In this document: piece by piece, positions 36,224 to 45,690 of the stretch | Layout of the letters: each line of letters starts with the position of its first letter | Numbering within the stretch: the stretch's first letter is position 1 | From: Nitrospirota bacterium | Lineage (GTDB): Bacteria > Nitrospirota > Thermodesulfovibrionia > Thermodesulfovibrionales > Dissulfurispiraceae | Direction: 5' to 3' | Assembly: GCA_016936655.1 (NCBI GenBank) | Contig: JAFGXL010000001.1 | Location: 1-64,000 of the forward strand | DNA length: 64,000 nt | Notes under the pieces: model-generated | Told to the model about the DNA's origin: nothing | The model's database searches: none | What the model saw: only the letters and a program-made list of their open reading frames with translations | Made by a program: the position numbers and the translations under genes

Positions 36224-37010
36224 CAAAAAAACTGACATAAAGAAAAAATCTGCATTAAAGGGCTCTGCTGCCGTAAAAGGCAGAGCCCTTTACAAAAGAG
36301 TGCTTCTTAAACTGAGCGGCGAAGTTCTTATGGGCGAGGGTAGCTATGGAATAGACCCCACTACAGTTGTGTATATGGCGTCAGAGATCAAGAAGGTTGC
36401 TGACTCGGGAATACAGGTGGCTGTTGTAATAGGCGGCGGCAATATTTTCAGAGGCGTAGCTGGCAGCGTCAAAGGCATGGAGAGAGCTTCTGCAGACTAT
36501 ATGGGAATGCTTGCTACTGTGATAAATGCTCTGGCGTTGCAGAATGCGCTTGAGAATATGAGCGTACAGACACGCGTGCAGTCAGCAATAGAGATGAATG
36601 CGCTGGCAGAACCTTATATCCGTAGAAGAGCTATGAGGCATTTTGAGAAGGGCAGGGTAGTTATATTCGCTGCCGGGACAGGCAATCCATACTTCACAAC
36701 AGATACAGCTGCAGCTCTAAGGGCTATGGAAATCGGCGCTCAGGTTATACTTAAGGGTACAAAGGTTGACGGCGTATATACTGCAGATCCAGAGAAAGAC
36801 AGCAGCGCAAAAAAATATGAGAATATTTCTTACATAGATGTATTGAAAAAAAATCTCAAGGTTATGGACTCTACAGCAATAACCCTTTGCATGGATAATA
36901 ATCTGCCGATCGTTGTATTCAATATCAAAAAAACTAACAATATAATAAATATAATAAATGGCAAAAAGATCGGCACTCTTGTGTTTACGACTAAAGCTGC
37001 ACAGAGATAG
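36216..37010 (+). CDS. pyrH: UMP kinase
   Basis: A 264-residue kinase making UDP from UMP. The core starts [46 protein letters not shown] and [20 protein letters not shown] are family motifs. The GTG at 36216, with AAGG 11 bases upstream, is chosen over an upstream TTG deep inside tsf; it overlaps tsf by eight bases. Even so, about 23 Lys/Ser/Ala-rich residues precede the conserved core, longer than in E. coli. Confidence 0.94.
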   Translation: MSSKKTDIKKKSALKGSAAVKGRALYKRVLLKLSGEVLMGEGSYGIDPTTVVYMASEIKKVADSGIQVAVVIGGGNIFRGVAGSVKGMERASADYMGMLATVINALALQNALENMSVQTRVQSAIEMNALAEPYIRRRAMRHFEKGRVVIFAAGTGNPYFTTDTAAALRAMEIGAQVILKGTKVDGVYTADPEKDSSAKKYENISYIDVLKKNLKVMDSTAITLCMDNNLPIVVFNIKKTNNIINIINGKKIGTLVFTTKAAQR

Positions 37011-37073
37011 TCTAGCTGTCATGTTTTTTCTGCAAAAGACTTCTTTTAGACAAAATTATTGGGGTGAATACTG

Positions 37074-37628
37074 ATGAACGAGTTAAAGAAGAAGACCAAC
37101 GAAAAAATGGCTGGGGCGATTGAATCTCTAAAAAAAGATTTTGCCTCCGTAAGAACAGGCCGCGCTTCACTTGCGCTTCTGGATGGCATTTTTGTTGATT
37201 ATTATGGATCGCGCAGCCCTCTCAATCAGGTTGCTGCTCTTGGCGTGCCTGACAGCAGGACAATAACAATACAGCCCTGGGATCAAAAAACTATAGGAGA
37301 GATAGAAAAATCCATTCTCAAGTCCGATCTCGGACTGACTCCTGGAAATGACGGAAAGATTATTAGGATAACAATACCTGTTCTTACTGAAGAGCGCAGA
37401 AAGCAACTTGTGAAAGTTGTGAAGAAACGCGCTGAAGAAGCAAAGATAGCGATAAGAAATATCAGAAGAGACATAAATGAAGAACTGAAAAAGAAAGAAA
37501 AAGATGACCACATTAGTGAGGATGAGGTGAAGCGCTTTCATGATGAGGTTCAGAAGACAACAGACGCTTATGTGCTGAAGGTTGACGAGGTGCTTGCGCA
37601 TAAAGAGCAGGAGATAATGGAGGTATAA
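37074..37628 (+). CDS. frr: Ribosome recycling factor
   Basis: A 184-residue RRF of normal length. It has [58 protein letters not shown] and the C-terminal long-helix segment [28 protein letters not shown]. With EF-G it splits post-termination ribosomes. Confidence 0.97.
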   Translation: MNELKKKTNEKMAGAIESLKKDFASVRTGRASLALLDGIFVDYYGSRSPLNQVAALGVPDSRTITIQPWDQKTIGEIEKSILKSDLGLTPGNDGKIIRITIPVLTEERRKQLVKVVKKRAEEAKIAIRNIRRDINEELKKKEKDDHISEDEVKRFHDEVQKTTDAYVLKVDEVLAHKEQEIMEV

Positions 37629-37631
37629 CAT

Positions 37632-37763
37632 ATGAATATTAACTATATTCTTAAAGTGAGCGATGCTAAGACTGTAGAGGTTCAGAAGGCTCTTGAACAG
37701 GCAGGTATAAAAGTCAGAAGCGTTGTAGAGGTTTTCAAAGAGGAAGCACCCGCTGAAAACTAG
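37632..37763 (+). CDS. Small hypothetical protein, 43 residues
   Basis: An ATG three bases after the frr stop opens a 43-codon frame ending in TAG: MNINYILKVSDAKTVEVQKA, then LEQAGIKVRSVVEVFKEE and APAEN. It reads like one beta-alpha-beta unit (strand, helix, strand) with normal codon use. The frr stop region AGGTATAAC may serve as its ribosome site. No function is recognised. It could be a real micro-protein translated with frr or a chance frame. Confidence 0.5.
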   Translation: MNINYILKVSDAKTVEVQKALEQAGIKVRSVVEVFKEEAPAEN

Positions 37764-37806
37764 CGGATAGCCCGCTGCGGGACTTTTTGTCAGGAGGCAA
37801 TACATA

Positions 37807-38469
37807 ATGCCCACAAAAAAGACTACAAAGGCTGCCAAATGCGCTGCTCCTGCTGCGCAAAAAAAATCCGGTTCAAAGTCTTCATCTGTAAAGGCAAAGC
37901 CATCCGCAGCAAAAAAAAACGATAAAAAGGCTGCCTTAAAGTCATTTTCAAAGACTGCATCTTTGAAAAAGAGTGTCACGTCTTCAGCAAACAAGAGTAA
38001 AAAAATTAAGAAGCCGGTTTCTAAAGAAAAGAAAAATACAGATCAAGCTAAAAAGACTAAAAACATGCCACAATCAAATATCAATGATCTGTCTGAAAGA
38101 AATGAGAGACTGCGCAGACAGCTTCTGGAAAAGAGACAGCAGCTGCTCCAAGAGTCGAAGAATGAGATCAGAAAATATGTTTCTGGTGAAAAACGCCAGC
38201 TTGTAGAGACTGTTCTTGATGACGGAGACCTTTCTGTAGTGGATCTTTCAGAAGATATAAATCTTAAAAAGCTGAGTACGCATAAAGATATGCTCACGAA
38301 GATAGATATAGCTCTAAGGAAGATAACAGAAGGCACTTACGGCATCTGCGAGGAGTGTGGAGAGGAGATCAGCGAGGCTCGACTCAAGGTAATGCCTTTT
38401 GCAATTTACTGCCGTGAAGATCAGGAAAAGAAAGAGATAATGGAAAAGCTTGAGAGAGAGATGGAGTAA
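37807..38469 (+). CDS. DksA/TraR-family protein with long lysine-rich N-terminal tail
   Basis: A 220-residue protein. Residues about 1-95 are almost only Lys, Ala, Ser and Thr, like a histone H1 tail. The rest is DksA/TraR-like: a coiled-coil arm (about 95-165), then the zinc finger GICEECGEEISEARLKVMPF and YCREDQEKKE. The usual fourth zinc Cys is replaced (C-x-x-D instead of C-x-x-C), giving three cysteines. DksA-like proteins act in the RNA polymerase secondary channel; the tail may add nucleic-acid binding. AGGAGG precedes the ATG. Confidence 0.85.
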   Translation: MPTKKTTKAAKCAAPAAQKKSGSKSSSVKAKPSAAKKNDKKAALKSFSKTASLKKSVTSSANKSKKIKKPVSKEKKNTDQAKKTKNMPQSNINDLSERNERLRRQLLEKRQQLLQESKNEIRKYVSGEKRQLVETVLDDGDLSVVDLSEDINLKKLSTHKDMLTKIDIALRKITEGTYGICEECGEEISEARLKVMPFAIYCREDQEKKEIMEKLEREME

Positions 38470-38474
38470 CAGGC

Positions 38475-39263
38475 TTATTGCCAGAGCATCTCGTTTGCGT
38501 ACCAGATGCGCTCCATAAAAAGACCAGATGCAGGAGCTGTTGGGCCTGCATTTTTTCTGTCCAGAGAGTTCAGAATATTCTGCATATCATTAGAATTAAG
38601 CCTGCCCCTGCCGACTTCAACGAGAGTGCCTGTTATGTTTCTCACCATATGCCGTAAAAATGCGTCAGCTTCAAACCTGAGTGTTATGAAGCTGCCTTTT
38701 ATAGAGCTTGAGAAAAAGCCTGCATTGTCTGTTTCATTAATTTTAATAGATAAGATTTTACGAACAGGAGTTTTGGCTCCGCAGCCTGCGCCTCTGAATG
38801 CAGAAAAGTCATGCATTCCTATTATGTGGCTGGCAGCTTCTCTAATGGCATTTATATCTAGATCATGCGGTATTCTCCATACATATCTGTTAAGAAAAGG
38901 AGATACAATTCTGTCTGTACTTATTATGTAGACATATGACTTCTTTATGGCATCGAATCTTGGATGGAATTCATCAGTAGCGTAAGCTGTATTAATTATC
39001 CTTATGTCAGCAGGAAGCAGGGCGTTTAATGCGTTTTTGAATGTCAAAGGATTGTGGCTAGATTCTGTTTTGAATGAAGCTGTCTGTGCCAGTGCATGAA
39101 CACCTGAATCAGTGCGTCCCGCAGCAATGAGAGCTGCCGCGCTGTTGGTGATTTTCTTTATCTTTTCTTCGATAACAGCCTGTATGGTAACAGCATTGGG
39201 TTGCGATTGCCATCCGCTGTAGTTTGTCCCGTCATATTGAATGAGAAGAGCTATATTCTGCAT
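38475..39263 (-). CDS. truA: tRNA pseudouridine synthase A
   Basis: A 262-residue TruA that makes pseudouridine at tRNA positions 38-40. The catalytic Asp is in AAGRTDSGVHALAQTASF. ALLIQYDGTNYSGWQSQPN opens it, and FLRHMVRNITGTLVEVGRG is the C-terminal motif. The ATG at 39263 is preferred to a GTG five codons upstream; neither has a clear Shine-Dalgarno site. Confidence 0.94.
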   Translation of the reverse strand: MQNIALLIQYDGTNYSGWQSQPNAVTIQAVIEEKIKKITNSAAALIAAGRTDSGVHALAQTASFKTESSHNPLTFKNALNALLPADIRIINTAYATDEFHPRFDAIKKSYVYIISTDRIVSPFLNRYVWRIPHDLDINAIREAASHIIGMHDFSAFRGAGCGAKTPVRKILSIKINETDNAGFFSSSIKGSFITLRFEADAFLRHMVRNITGTLVEVGRGRLNSNDMQNILNSLDRKNAGPTAPASGLFMERIWYANEMLWQ

Positions 39264-39287
39264 GCGAGATTTTAACACACTATAAAT

Positions 39288-39878
39288 CTAATCAGGACTA
39301 TCGGAAGGATCCTCACTTTTGTTGCGTCTTAGTCTTTTGATTATTTTTTTTGCAGATGCAGCAACCAGAAGCAGTATTATTATACCTGCAATAAGGGGCA
39401 GCGCTATTGCAAGCAGACTCAAAATGGAGGCTGCTCCAAGTTCTGTTGTTGCAAAGAGCGGATTAGCTAGTCCTCCGGTTGTTGCTGTGGATGCCCCGCG
39501 CATTATTGATGTTGCTCCGTGGAATATTGCTGCTGTGCCGCTGCCCGCAATAATTGCCAGTGTCCATTTAAGCAGAGGATTGATTTCTGTAATGCTAGAT
39601 GCCATAACAACTGCACCAGCTATGAGCGCAGCCGGCGCTGTTATGAAATCTATAATGTGGTCAAACCATGGAATATAGTACGCTCCGATCTCAACAATTG
39701 ATGCTGTGGCAAAGACTATAAGAGCAGGATATGTGCCGATCCATTGGAAATTTTCTGAAAGAGGTATAAAGCCATAAATAGATGCAATGCTCAAAGCTAG
39801 CAGAGGGATGAATATCCTGAACCCTGTAGCTGCTGCCAGACCTATGCCAAGGCATATACTCAAAAATGTATCCATCAT
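39288..39878 (-). CDS. DUF4126-family membrane protein
   Basis: A 196-residue, mostly hydrophobic protein with about five membrane segments. GLAAATGFRIFIPLLALSIA, PWFDHIIDFITAPAALIAGA and a Gly-Ala-Thr-rich centre (IFHGATSIMRGASTATTGGL) match DUF4126, of unknown function. The tail is basic then acidic. A TTG one codon further upstream is less likely than the tandem ATG start. Confidence 0.82.
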   Translation of the reverse strand: MMDTFLSICLGIGLAAATGFRIFIPLLALSIASIYGFIPLSENFQWIGTYPALIVFATASIVEIGAYYIPWFDHIIDFITAPAALIAGAVVMASSITEINPLLKWTLAIIAGSGTAAIFHGATSIMRGASTATTGGLANPLFATTELGAASILSLLAIALPLIAGIIILLLVAASAKKIIKRLRRNKSEDPSDSPD

Positions 39879-39948
39879 CAAATATTATCATATCTCTTCT
39901 TCAAATATCAGAATCAGCCATGTTGTGCATTTAGTATGTATGACGGGG

Positions 39949-39954
39949 TATAAT
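39949..39954 (+). promoter_or_regulatory. -10 box upstream of the ribonuclease H-like gene
   Basis: A perfect TATAAT lies 26 bases before the ATG at 39981, with GGGG before it. No good -35 was found at 17 bases. Confidence 0.4.
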
Positions 39955-39980
39955 AAACAGACTGAAAGGAGCTGTCTGGA

Positions 39981-40760
39981 ATGATAAGGCATACATTTTC
40001 ACTTCTAAACGGGATAGGCGAGAAGCTGGAGCTTAAGATTTGGCAGCAGGGAATACTCACATGGGATGATTTTTGCAATGCTGAATATATTGAGGGCATA
40101 AGCCCTGACAGGAAGATCCAGTATGATGAACAGCTCAAAAAGGCATCAGAAGAGCTTCATAAAGGCAATGCAGAATATTTTACAAAGACTGTACGCAGAA
40201 AAGAGCAGTGGCGACTCTACAAAACATTCAGAGATAACGCAGTATGTCTGGATATAGAGACAAATGGATACCAGCCCGGCTCCGGAGGATATCCCACCGT
40301 TGTAGGGCTTTATAACGGTTTTGACTGGAGATATCTTCTTCGTGGTGAAAATCTTTCAGCAGAAAACATCAATAAAGAGCTTTACGGCTACAAATGCCTT
40401 ATAACATTTTATGGTTCAGTATTTGATGTTCCGTATCTACAGCGATCAATGCCTGGAGTGCGCTTTGATATACCTCATTTTGATCTTTGTTTCGCTTCCC
40501 GCAAGCTTGGTATAGAGGGCGGACTTAAGAAGATTGAGCAGCTTTTCGGTATAGAGAGGCAAGAGGCTGTAAAGGGTATTGACGGATATGCTGCAGTAAA
40601 GCTCTGGGAACAGGCCAGAAGGGGAAGTACAGAGGCACGCGACCTGCTCCTTATGTACAACAGGGAAGATACACTAAGCCTTCTTAAACTGGCGGATATA
40701 TTTTATGAAAAACTCAAAGACTCTACCCGCATCGCCGAATTCATCTGCTGTTCTGCTTGA
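39981..40760 (+). CDS. YprB-type ribonuclease H-like exonuclease domain protein
   Basis: A 259-residue protein with a DnaQ/RNase H-like fold. Acidic motifs are CLDIETNG (about 89-96), HFDLCFASRKLG and the final YNREDTLSLLKL; GIDGYAAVKLW also fits. This matches the YprB family of predicted 3'-5' exonucleases, sometimes fused to helicases but here alone. AAAGGAG precedes the ATG. The end overlaps xerD by 56 bases. Confidence 0.85.
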   Translation: MIRHTFSLLNGIGEKLELKIWQQGILTWDDFCNAEYIEGISPDRKIQYDEQLKKASEELHKGNAEYFTKTVRRKEQWRLYKTFRDNAVCLDIETNGYQPGSGGYPTVVGLYNGFDWRYLLRGENLSAENINKELYGYKCLITFYGSVFDVPYLQRSMPGVRFDIPHFDLCFASRKLGIEGGLKKIEQLFGIERQEAVKGIDGYAAVKLWEQARRGSTEARDLLLMYNREDTLSLLKLADIFYEKLKDSTRIAEFICCSA

Positions 40761-41622
40761 AGATTTTGCGTCTTATCTTTCTGTAGAACGCGGGCTTTCA
40801 AGAAATACGGTCTCATCCTATCTGATGGATCTCAAGGGATTTTCTGGTTTTATATCTGCAAAGCGGCGTAGCCTTTTATCATTCAATAAATCCGATGCTG
40901 TGGCATATGTAGCATCTATGCTCGACAGCGGCTACTCAGGCGCAAGTATTGCAAGGTTTATATCCTCTGTCAGGGTGTTTGCCAAGTTTCTCGTAACAAG
41001 CAGGGGTCTTCATGAAGATCCAACAGAGACTCTCAGGACACCTAAAAAATGGGACAGGCTTCCAAAGGCATTGAGCATAGAAGACATAATGAAGCTGCTC
41101 TCTGTGAATTTTGAGGGCTCAGTGTTTATAAGAGACTCAGCTATGCTCGAGCTTATGTATTCTTCTGGTCTCAGAGTTAGCGAAGTTCTGAATATAAAAG
41201 TGAATGATGTTAGTTTTGATGCCGGATTTCTAAGAGTAGTTGGGAAAGGCTCAAAAGAGAGAGTTGTTCCTATGAACAGCAGGGCTGTTGAGGGAATAAA
41301 AAAATATATGGCTGATCTGAGGCCGCAACTTCTTAAAGGAAGGCAGTCTCACTATCTTTTTATAACTTCCAGGGTTAAGCCTATGACTAGGCAGAGATTT
41401 TGGCAGGCTCTAAAAAAATTTGGCGCGGCTGCAGGCATCGAGATTACGCCTCATATAATAAGACACTCATTTGCAACCCATCTGCTTGAGGGCGGCGCTG
41501 ACCTCAGATCAGTACAGAAGATGTTGGGACATTCCGATATCGCTACAACGCAGATATATACCAGAGTGTCCGGCGACAGGATCAAAAAGCAGTATATTGA
41601 TCACCATCCAAGGGCAAAATAA
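40705..41622 (+). CDS. xerD: Site-specific tyrosine recombinase XerD/XerC
   Basis: A 305-residue tyrosine recombinase. The N-terminal SAM-like domain has FASYLSVERGLSRNTVSSYL. Catalytic residues are visible: Arg in GLRVSEVL (about 157), Lys in VVGKGSKERVVPM, His-x-x-Arg in TPHIIRHSFATHL (about 250), His in LGHSDIATTQIY and the Tyr in that motif (about 285). Proteins of this length resolve chromosome dimers at dif. No att sites or phage genes are nearby, so it is a housekeeping gene. XerC and XerD cannot be told apart here. Confidence 0.9.
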   Translation: MKNSKTLPASPNSSAVLLEDFASYLSVERGLSRNTVSSYLMDLKGFSGFISAKRRSLLSFNKSDAVAYVASMLDSGYSGASIARFISSVRVFAKFLVTSRGLHEDPTETLRTPKKWDRLPKALSIEDIMKLLSVNFEGSVFIRDSAMLELMYSSGLRVSEVLNIKVNDVSFDAGFLRVVGKGSKERVVPMNSRAVEGIKKYMADLRPQLLKGRQSHYLFITSRVKPMTRQRFWQALKKFGAAAGIEITPHIIRHSFATHLLEGGADLRSVQKMLGHSDIATTQIYTRVSGDRIKKQYIDHHPRAK

Positions 41623-41693
41623 CCAACAGCAGTGATTTTCGGGATTATCAGTGATATATTATTGTGCATTAATCTTTGTTTAACGGAGGAGAG

Positions 41694-44150
41694 ATGGCGA
41701 GGGTTTTAGGTTCGGACGAGATATTCAGAAAATGTGATCCAGCTTTCTTTGGTTTTGACAATACAGATGATCTTGTTATTCATGACGGTGCTACTATTGG
41801 GCAGGACAAAGCTATAAGCGCTATTGATTTCGGCTTGTCGCTCAGCAGCGAAGGATTCAACATATTCGCTCTTGGTGAGAGCGGCACTGGCAAGATGAGG
41901 GCAGTAAAGCTTCTGATTGCAGAGCGCGCTGCCGAGCAAAAGGCTCCATCAGACTGGTGTTATATATACAACTTTAAAGATCCTGATGCACCTTCAGCAA
42001 TATCGATTGAGCCAGGACGCGGAGTTGAACTTCAAAAAGATATGGATGATCTGGTGCGCAGCCTAAGAGTAGAAATACCAAAGGCCTTTGAATCAAAAGA
42101 TTACGAAAGGCAGAGAGGCCTGATAATAGATGAATTTCAGAAGAGGCAGAAAGAGCTTTTTACAGGTCTCGAGGAAGAGGCATTGGCCAAGGGGTTTGCG
42201 CTGCGGAAGGCACCCACAGGACTTGTGATTGTGCCTGTAAAAAAGGCAGGAGAACCTCTTACTGAAGAAGAGTTCAGCGAGCTTGATGAAGCTACAAGAT
42301 CTGAGATTGACAAGCTTGGCAAAGATCTGCAGGAAAAGCTTGATGATCTGACGAGAGTGGTTAAGTCGGAAGAGAAGGGTATTAAGGAACAGCTTATCTC
42401 TCTGGACAGGCAGATAGGCTTGGGCGCTGTGGGGTATTTTATAGAGGAGCTTCGAGAGAAGTATTCAAAACACGAAACGATACTTGCTTATCTTGATGCT
42501 GTAAAAGAGGATATGCTTTCTCATCTGGATGACTTTAAGCCTCAGGACGAACAGCCTGCTCCGATACCTTTTATAAAGATGCCGAAACAGGAGGTCTCTT
42601 TTGCCAGATATTCTGTAAATGTGATCGTGAACAACAGCGACTGCAAAGGCGCTCCGATAATTATAGAGAGCAATCCGACCTATCTGAATATATCAGGCAG
42701 AATTGAGTATAAGATGCAGTATGGTTTTGCGAGTACAGACTTCACCATGATAAGGGCGGGATCTCTTCATAAAGCAAATGGCGGCTATCTGGTAATAAAC
42801 GCACTTGATCTCTTGAAGAATATATTTGCTTATGACGGGCTGAAACGTGCGATAAAGAACAGGGAGATAAAGCTGGAAGATGTCTGGGAACAGTACAGGC
42901 TTGTAAGTTCATCCACACTTAAACCTGAAGCAATACCTCTTGATGTAAAAATAGTTCTTGTAGGTCACCCATATATTTATTACATGCTGTATAATCTTGA
43001 TCCTGATTACAAGGATCTCTTCAAGGTGAAGGCTGACTTTGACAGCATGATGGAGCTTACAGATGAGGCTGTTAAAAAATATGCCTACTTTGTTGCAGCA
43101 TGTCAGGCAGAGGAAAAGCTGCTGCCATTTGACAGCACTGGAGTCGCCCGGGTTGTTGAGTATGGAGTTAGGCTAGCTGGACACCAGAAAAAGATATCTA
43201 CCAGATTCAGCGACATATCTGATTTGGTTAGAGAGTCTCATTACTGGGCAAAAAAGGCAGGCGCAATCCTGATAACAGGCGAACATGTTACCCGTGCTGT
43301 TAGTGAAAAGGTGCTGAGGTCTAACCGGATAGAGGAAAAGCTGCGAGAATTGATGATTGAAGATGTGCTTATAGTTGATACCTCAGGCAGCAAACCCGGT
43401 CAGGTTAATGGACTTGCTGTTCTGGATATGGGGGATTACAGTTTTGGAAAACCTTCTAGAATAACAGCCAGCACATATATGGGCAGGTCAGGAGTAGTTA
43501 ATATAGAGCGTGAAACAAAGATGAGCGGAAAGATACATGAGAAAGCGATTATGATACTGTCATCCTACCTGGGCAGCCGCTTTGCTCAGAAAAAGCCTCT
43601 AAGTCTCTCAGCATCAATAACCTTTGAGCAGCTATATGAAATGGTGGAAGGAGACAGCGCAACATGCGCAGAGTATTATGCTCTGATAAGCAGCATATCC
43701 GGTGTGTCTCTTAAACAATCATTTGCTGTAACAGGATCTATGGATCAGAATGGCGATGTCCAGCCTATCGGTGGAGTCAACGAAAAGATCGAGGGATTCT
43801 TCGACCTATGCAGACTGAGGGGGCTGGACGGGATGCAGGGCGTTATAATACCGCGAAGAAACATTATAAACCTGATGCTCAGGCATGATGTTGTTGAAGC
43901 AGTTAGAGAGAATAAATTCGTAATCCACGCAATAGACAGGGTTGAAGAGGGGCTTGAGATACTTGCGGGCATGCCTGCTGGACAGATGAACAGCATCGGC
44001 GACTATCCGGAGGGAACACTGTACGGCCTTGTTGCCCAAAGGCTTCATAAGATGTCTGAGGCGCTAAAGCCGAAAAAAGGCGAGGATAAAAACAGCTCTG
44101 ATGAAGATGACGCTAAACAGAAATCCGGCGACCAGGAAAAGGGTGCATAA
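41694..44150 (+). CDS. Lon-like ATP-dependent protease (LonB/YcbZ family)
   Basis: An 818-residue protease. Walker A is GESGTGKMRAVKLL near residue 61; an AAA region and a long coiled coil (about 120-290) follow. The Lon protease domain carries the catalytic Ser in MVEGDSATCAEYYAL (Ser about 655) and Lys in QPIGGVNEKIEGF (Lys about 698). The ATG at 41694 follows GGAGGAG and is chosen over a TTG 18 bases earlier. The tail is highly charged (KKGEDKNSSDEDDAKQKSGD). Substrates are unknown. Confidence 0.92.
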   Translation: MARVLGSDEIFRKCDPAFFGFDNTDDLVIHDGATIGQDKAISAIDFGLSLSSEGFNIFALGESGTGKMRAVKLLIAERAAEQKAPSDWCYIYNFKDPDAPSAISIEPGRGVELQKDMDDLVRSLRVEIPKAFESKDYERQRGLIIDEFQKRQKELFTGLEEEALAKGFALRKAPTGLVIVPVKKAGEPLTEEEFSELDEATRSEIDKLGKDLQEKLDDLTRVVKSEEKGIKEQLISLDRQIGLGAVGYFIEELREKYSKHETILAYLDAVKEDMLSHLDDFKPQDEQPAPIPFIKMPKQEVSFARYSVNVIVNNSDCKGAPIIIESNPTYLNISGRIEYKMQYGFASTDFTMIRAGSLHKANGGYLVINALDLLKNIFAYDGLKRAIKNREIKLEDVWEQYRLVSSSTLKPEAIPLDVKIVLVGHPYIYYMLYNLDPDYKDLFKVKADFDSMMELTDEAVKKYAYFVAACQAEEKLLPFDSTGVARVVEYGVRLAGHQKKISTRFSDISDLVRESHYWAKKAGAILITGEHVTRAVSEKVLRSNRIEEKLRELMIEDVLIVDTSGSKPGQVNGLAVLDMGDYSFGKPSRITASTYMGRSGVVNIERETKMSGKIHEKAIMILSSYLGSRFAQKKPLSLSASITFEQLYEMVEGDSATCAEYYALISSISGVSLKQSFAVTGSMDQNGDVQPIGGVNEKIEGFFDLCRLRGLDGMQGVIIPRRNIINLMLRHDVVEAVRENKFVIHAIDRVEEGLEILAGMPAGQMNSIGDYPEGTLYGLVAQRLHKMSEALKPKKGEDKNSSDEDDAKQKSGDQEKGA

Positions 44151-44151
44151 A

Positions 44152-45066
44152 ATGAAAGGTTTTTTAGAGAGGCTATCTGCTGCAGCACTAATATTGTTCA
44201 GTATGATCTTTGTTATCATGCCTCTGTCTGTTTCGCGAAGAATCGGCAGGATGTTCGGAGCAGCCATATACTATATCTGGGGAAGCAGAAGGCGTATAGC
44301 TATAGAAAATATCCGGCTGTCCAGTCTGGGTAGTTCAGTAGATGCATCTTTGACAGCAAGAAAGAGTCTAGAGAATCTTGGTGAATCTTTTGCTGAGATA
44401 GCAAAGATGAGCGCCGGTTTTGGCAGAAAGGTTATGGAAGATATCAGGATAGAGGGTATAGATAACTTTCTTCAGGCAAATGCTGAAGGCAGAGGAATAA
44501 TATCAATTACAGGACATTGCGGCAACTGGGAGCTGATGGCGCTTGCATGTGGTCTCCAGATAAAGTCCAGTTCTGTAGTTGCCCGAAGGCAGAACAATGT
44601 ATATATAGATGCGATCGTCGAAAGGATGCGTACAAAATATGGGAATAAGGTTGTTTACAAAAAAGGCGCTTTAAGGGAGATCATCTCTGTTTTATGGGGC
44701 AATGGTTCTGTAGGAATATTGATGGATCAGGCTGTATCAAAAGATGAAGGATATGTTGTAAATTTTCTCGGCAGACCTGCCTGGACTAGCAAGATGCCTG
44801 CATTGATAGCCCGTAAGACCGGAGCTGCTGTTTTGCCTGTTTTTATCCGGAGGGAAGCAAAGGGGCATGTAATGATGATAATGCCTCGGGTAAGACTTTC
44901 AGATGCCGATGGAGAGCAGGCGGTTATTGACGATACAGTATCCTTTACTGCCCAGATAGAGGAGTATGTAAAAAAATGGCCTCAGGAGTGGTTATGGATT
45001 CATAAAAGATGGAAAAGGGTTGGGCAGGATGATAAGCCGGTCATCCATAGCAGTTATGAAAAGTAG
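44152..45066 (+). CDS. Lipid A biosynthesis acyltransferase (LpxL/HtrB family)
   Basis: A 304-residue membrane-associated acyltransferase. One N-terminal helix (about 8-28) precedes the His-x4-Glu motif in ITGHCGNWELMAL. VVYKKGALREIISVLWGNGS, GILMDQAVSKDEGYVVNFLG and PQEWLWIHKRWK are LpxL-family signatures. It adds a secondary acyl chain to lipid A. The ATG at 44152 is preferred to an in-frame ATG at 44101 inside the protease gene. Its end overlaps the convergent PilZ gene. Confidence 0.9.
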   Translation: MKGFLERLSAAALILFSMIFVIMPLSVSRRIGRMFGAAIYYIWGSRRRIAIENIRLSSLGSSVDASLTARKSLENLGESFAEIAKMSAGFGRKVMEDIRIEGIDNFLQANAEGRGIISITGHCGNWELMALACGLQIKSSSVVARRQNNVYIDAIVERMRTKYGNKVVYKKGALREIISVLWGNGSVGILMDQAVSKDEGYVVNFLGRPAWTSKMPALIARKTGAAVLPVFIRREAKGHVMMIMPRVRLSDADGEQAVIDDTVSFTAQIEEYVKKWPQEWLWIHKRWKRVGQDDKPVIHSSYEK

Positions 45067-45482
45067 GGGCATCCCCTGGTTTTTTTTACCATAAGGCTTA
45101 GAAACTTTTTCAGCTGATGTTTTTTTTCCGGATTCATGTCCTTGAATTTCAGCGCAATCTCTACAGCAGTATTGTCGGTGCTCCTATGTGATGCCTGTAT
45201 TCTTATGACTGTGCTTTCGATCATCTCTATCTTGCTGTTGTTAGCAAATTCGATATCGAGATTGATAGTTTTTGACATTTTTGGAAGGTTGTCATGGATA
45301 TTGAAAAGACCAAGCACACCGTTTAAGCTCACATTTATAATTTTGCCTGATGCCCTATGGCTCTGGAGATCCAGAGATATAGTGCCTCTGTCATCAAAGC
45401 GGTTAAACAGCCTTTCCTCGGCTTTTATAGATGCTCTGAGCGCTCCCGCACTTTTATCAGGCGCCCAGTTTTCTTTCCACAT
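45054..45482 (-). CDS. PilZ-domain protein (cyclic di-GMP effector)
   Basis: A 142-residue protein with both cyclic di-GMP motifs of PilZ: R-x-x-x-R in EERLFNRFD and N-x-S-x-x-G in IINVSLNGVLGLF. A beta-barrel pattern and a short C-terminal helix follow. Its gene ends inside the convergent acyltransferase gene. The regulated target is unknown. Confidence 0.8.
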   Translation of the reverse strand: MWKENWAPDKSAGALRASIKAEERLFNRFDDRGTISLDLQSHRASGKIINVSLNGVLGLFNIHDNLPKMSKTINLDIEFANNSKIEMIESTVIRIQASHRSTDNTAVEIALKFKDMNPEKKHQLKKFLSLMVKKTRGCPYFS

Positions 45483-45645
45483 TAGCTTTCAGCTCCTTGC
45501 GATATTCGCAGTATATACAAAATACAATACTCCACGCTCATTTATCGGATACAGTATGCAATACTTTAATAGACTTAAGGTTAATTTTAGGTAAATCTAT
45601 TGAAAGACAAGAGGTTGCATCATAAACAGCATTTAAAATCTTTAT

Positions 45646-45683
45646 AAGCTGGGTATGCATATTATAAGATGCATACCCAGCTT
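45646..45683 (-). terminator. Long perfect hairpin after the YtxH gene
   Basis: AAGCTGGGTATGCAT and its exact complement form a 15-pair stem around an eight-base loop, eight bases after the ytxH stop on the minus strand. The following ATAAAGATTTT is only weakly T-rich, so termination may be inefficient or factor-aided. Confidence 0.65.
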
Positions 45684-45690
45684 AAGTCTG

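Noticed and set aside
40705-41622. Tyrosine recombinase as an integrase of a mobile element
   Set aside because: Length and motifs fit XerC/XerD, and there are no phage, tRNA-attachment or conjugation genes around it.
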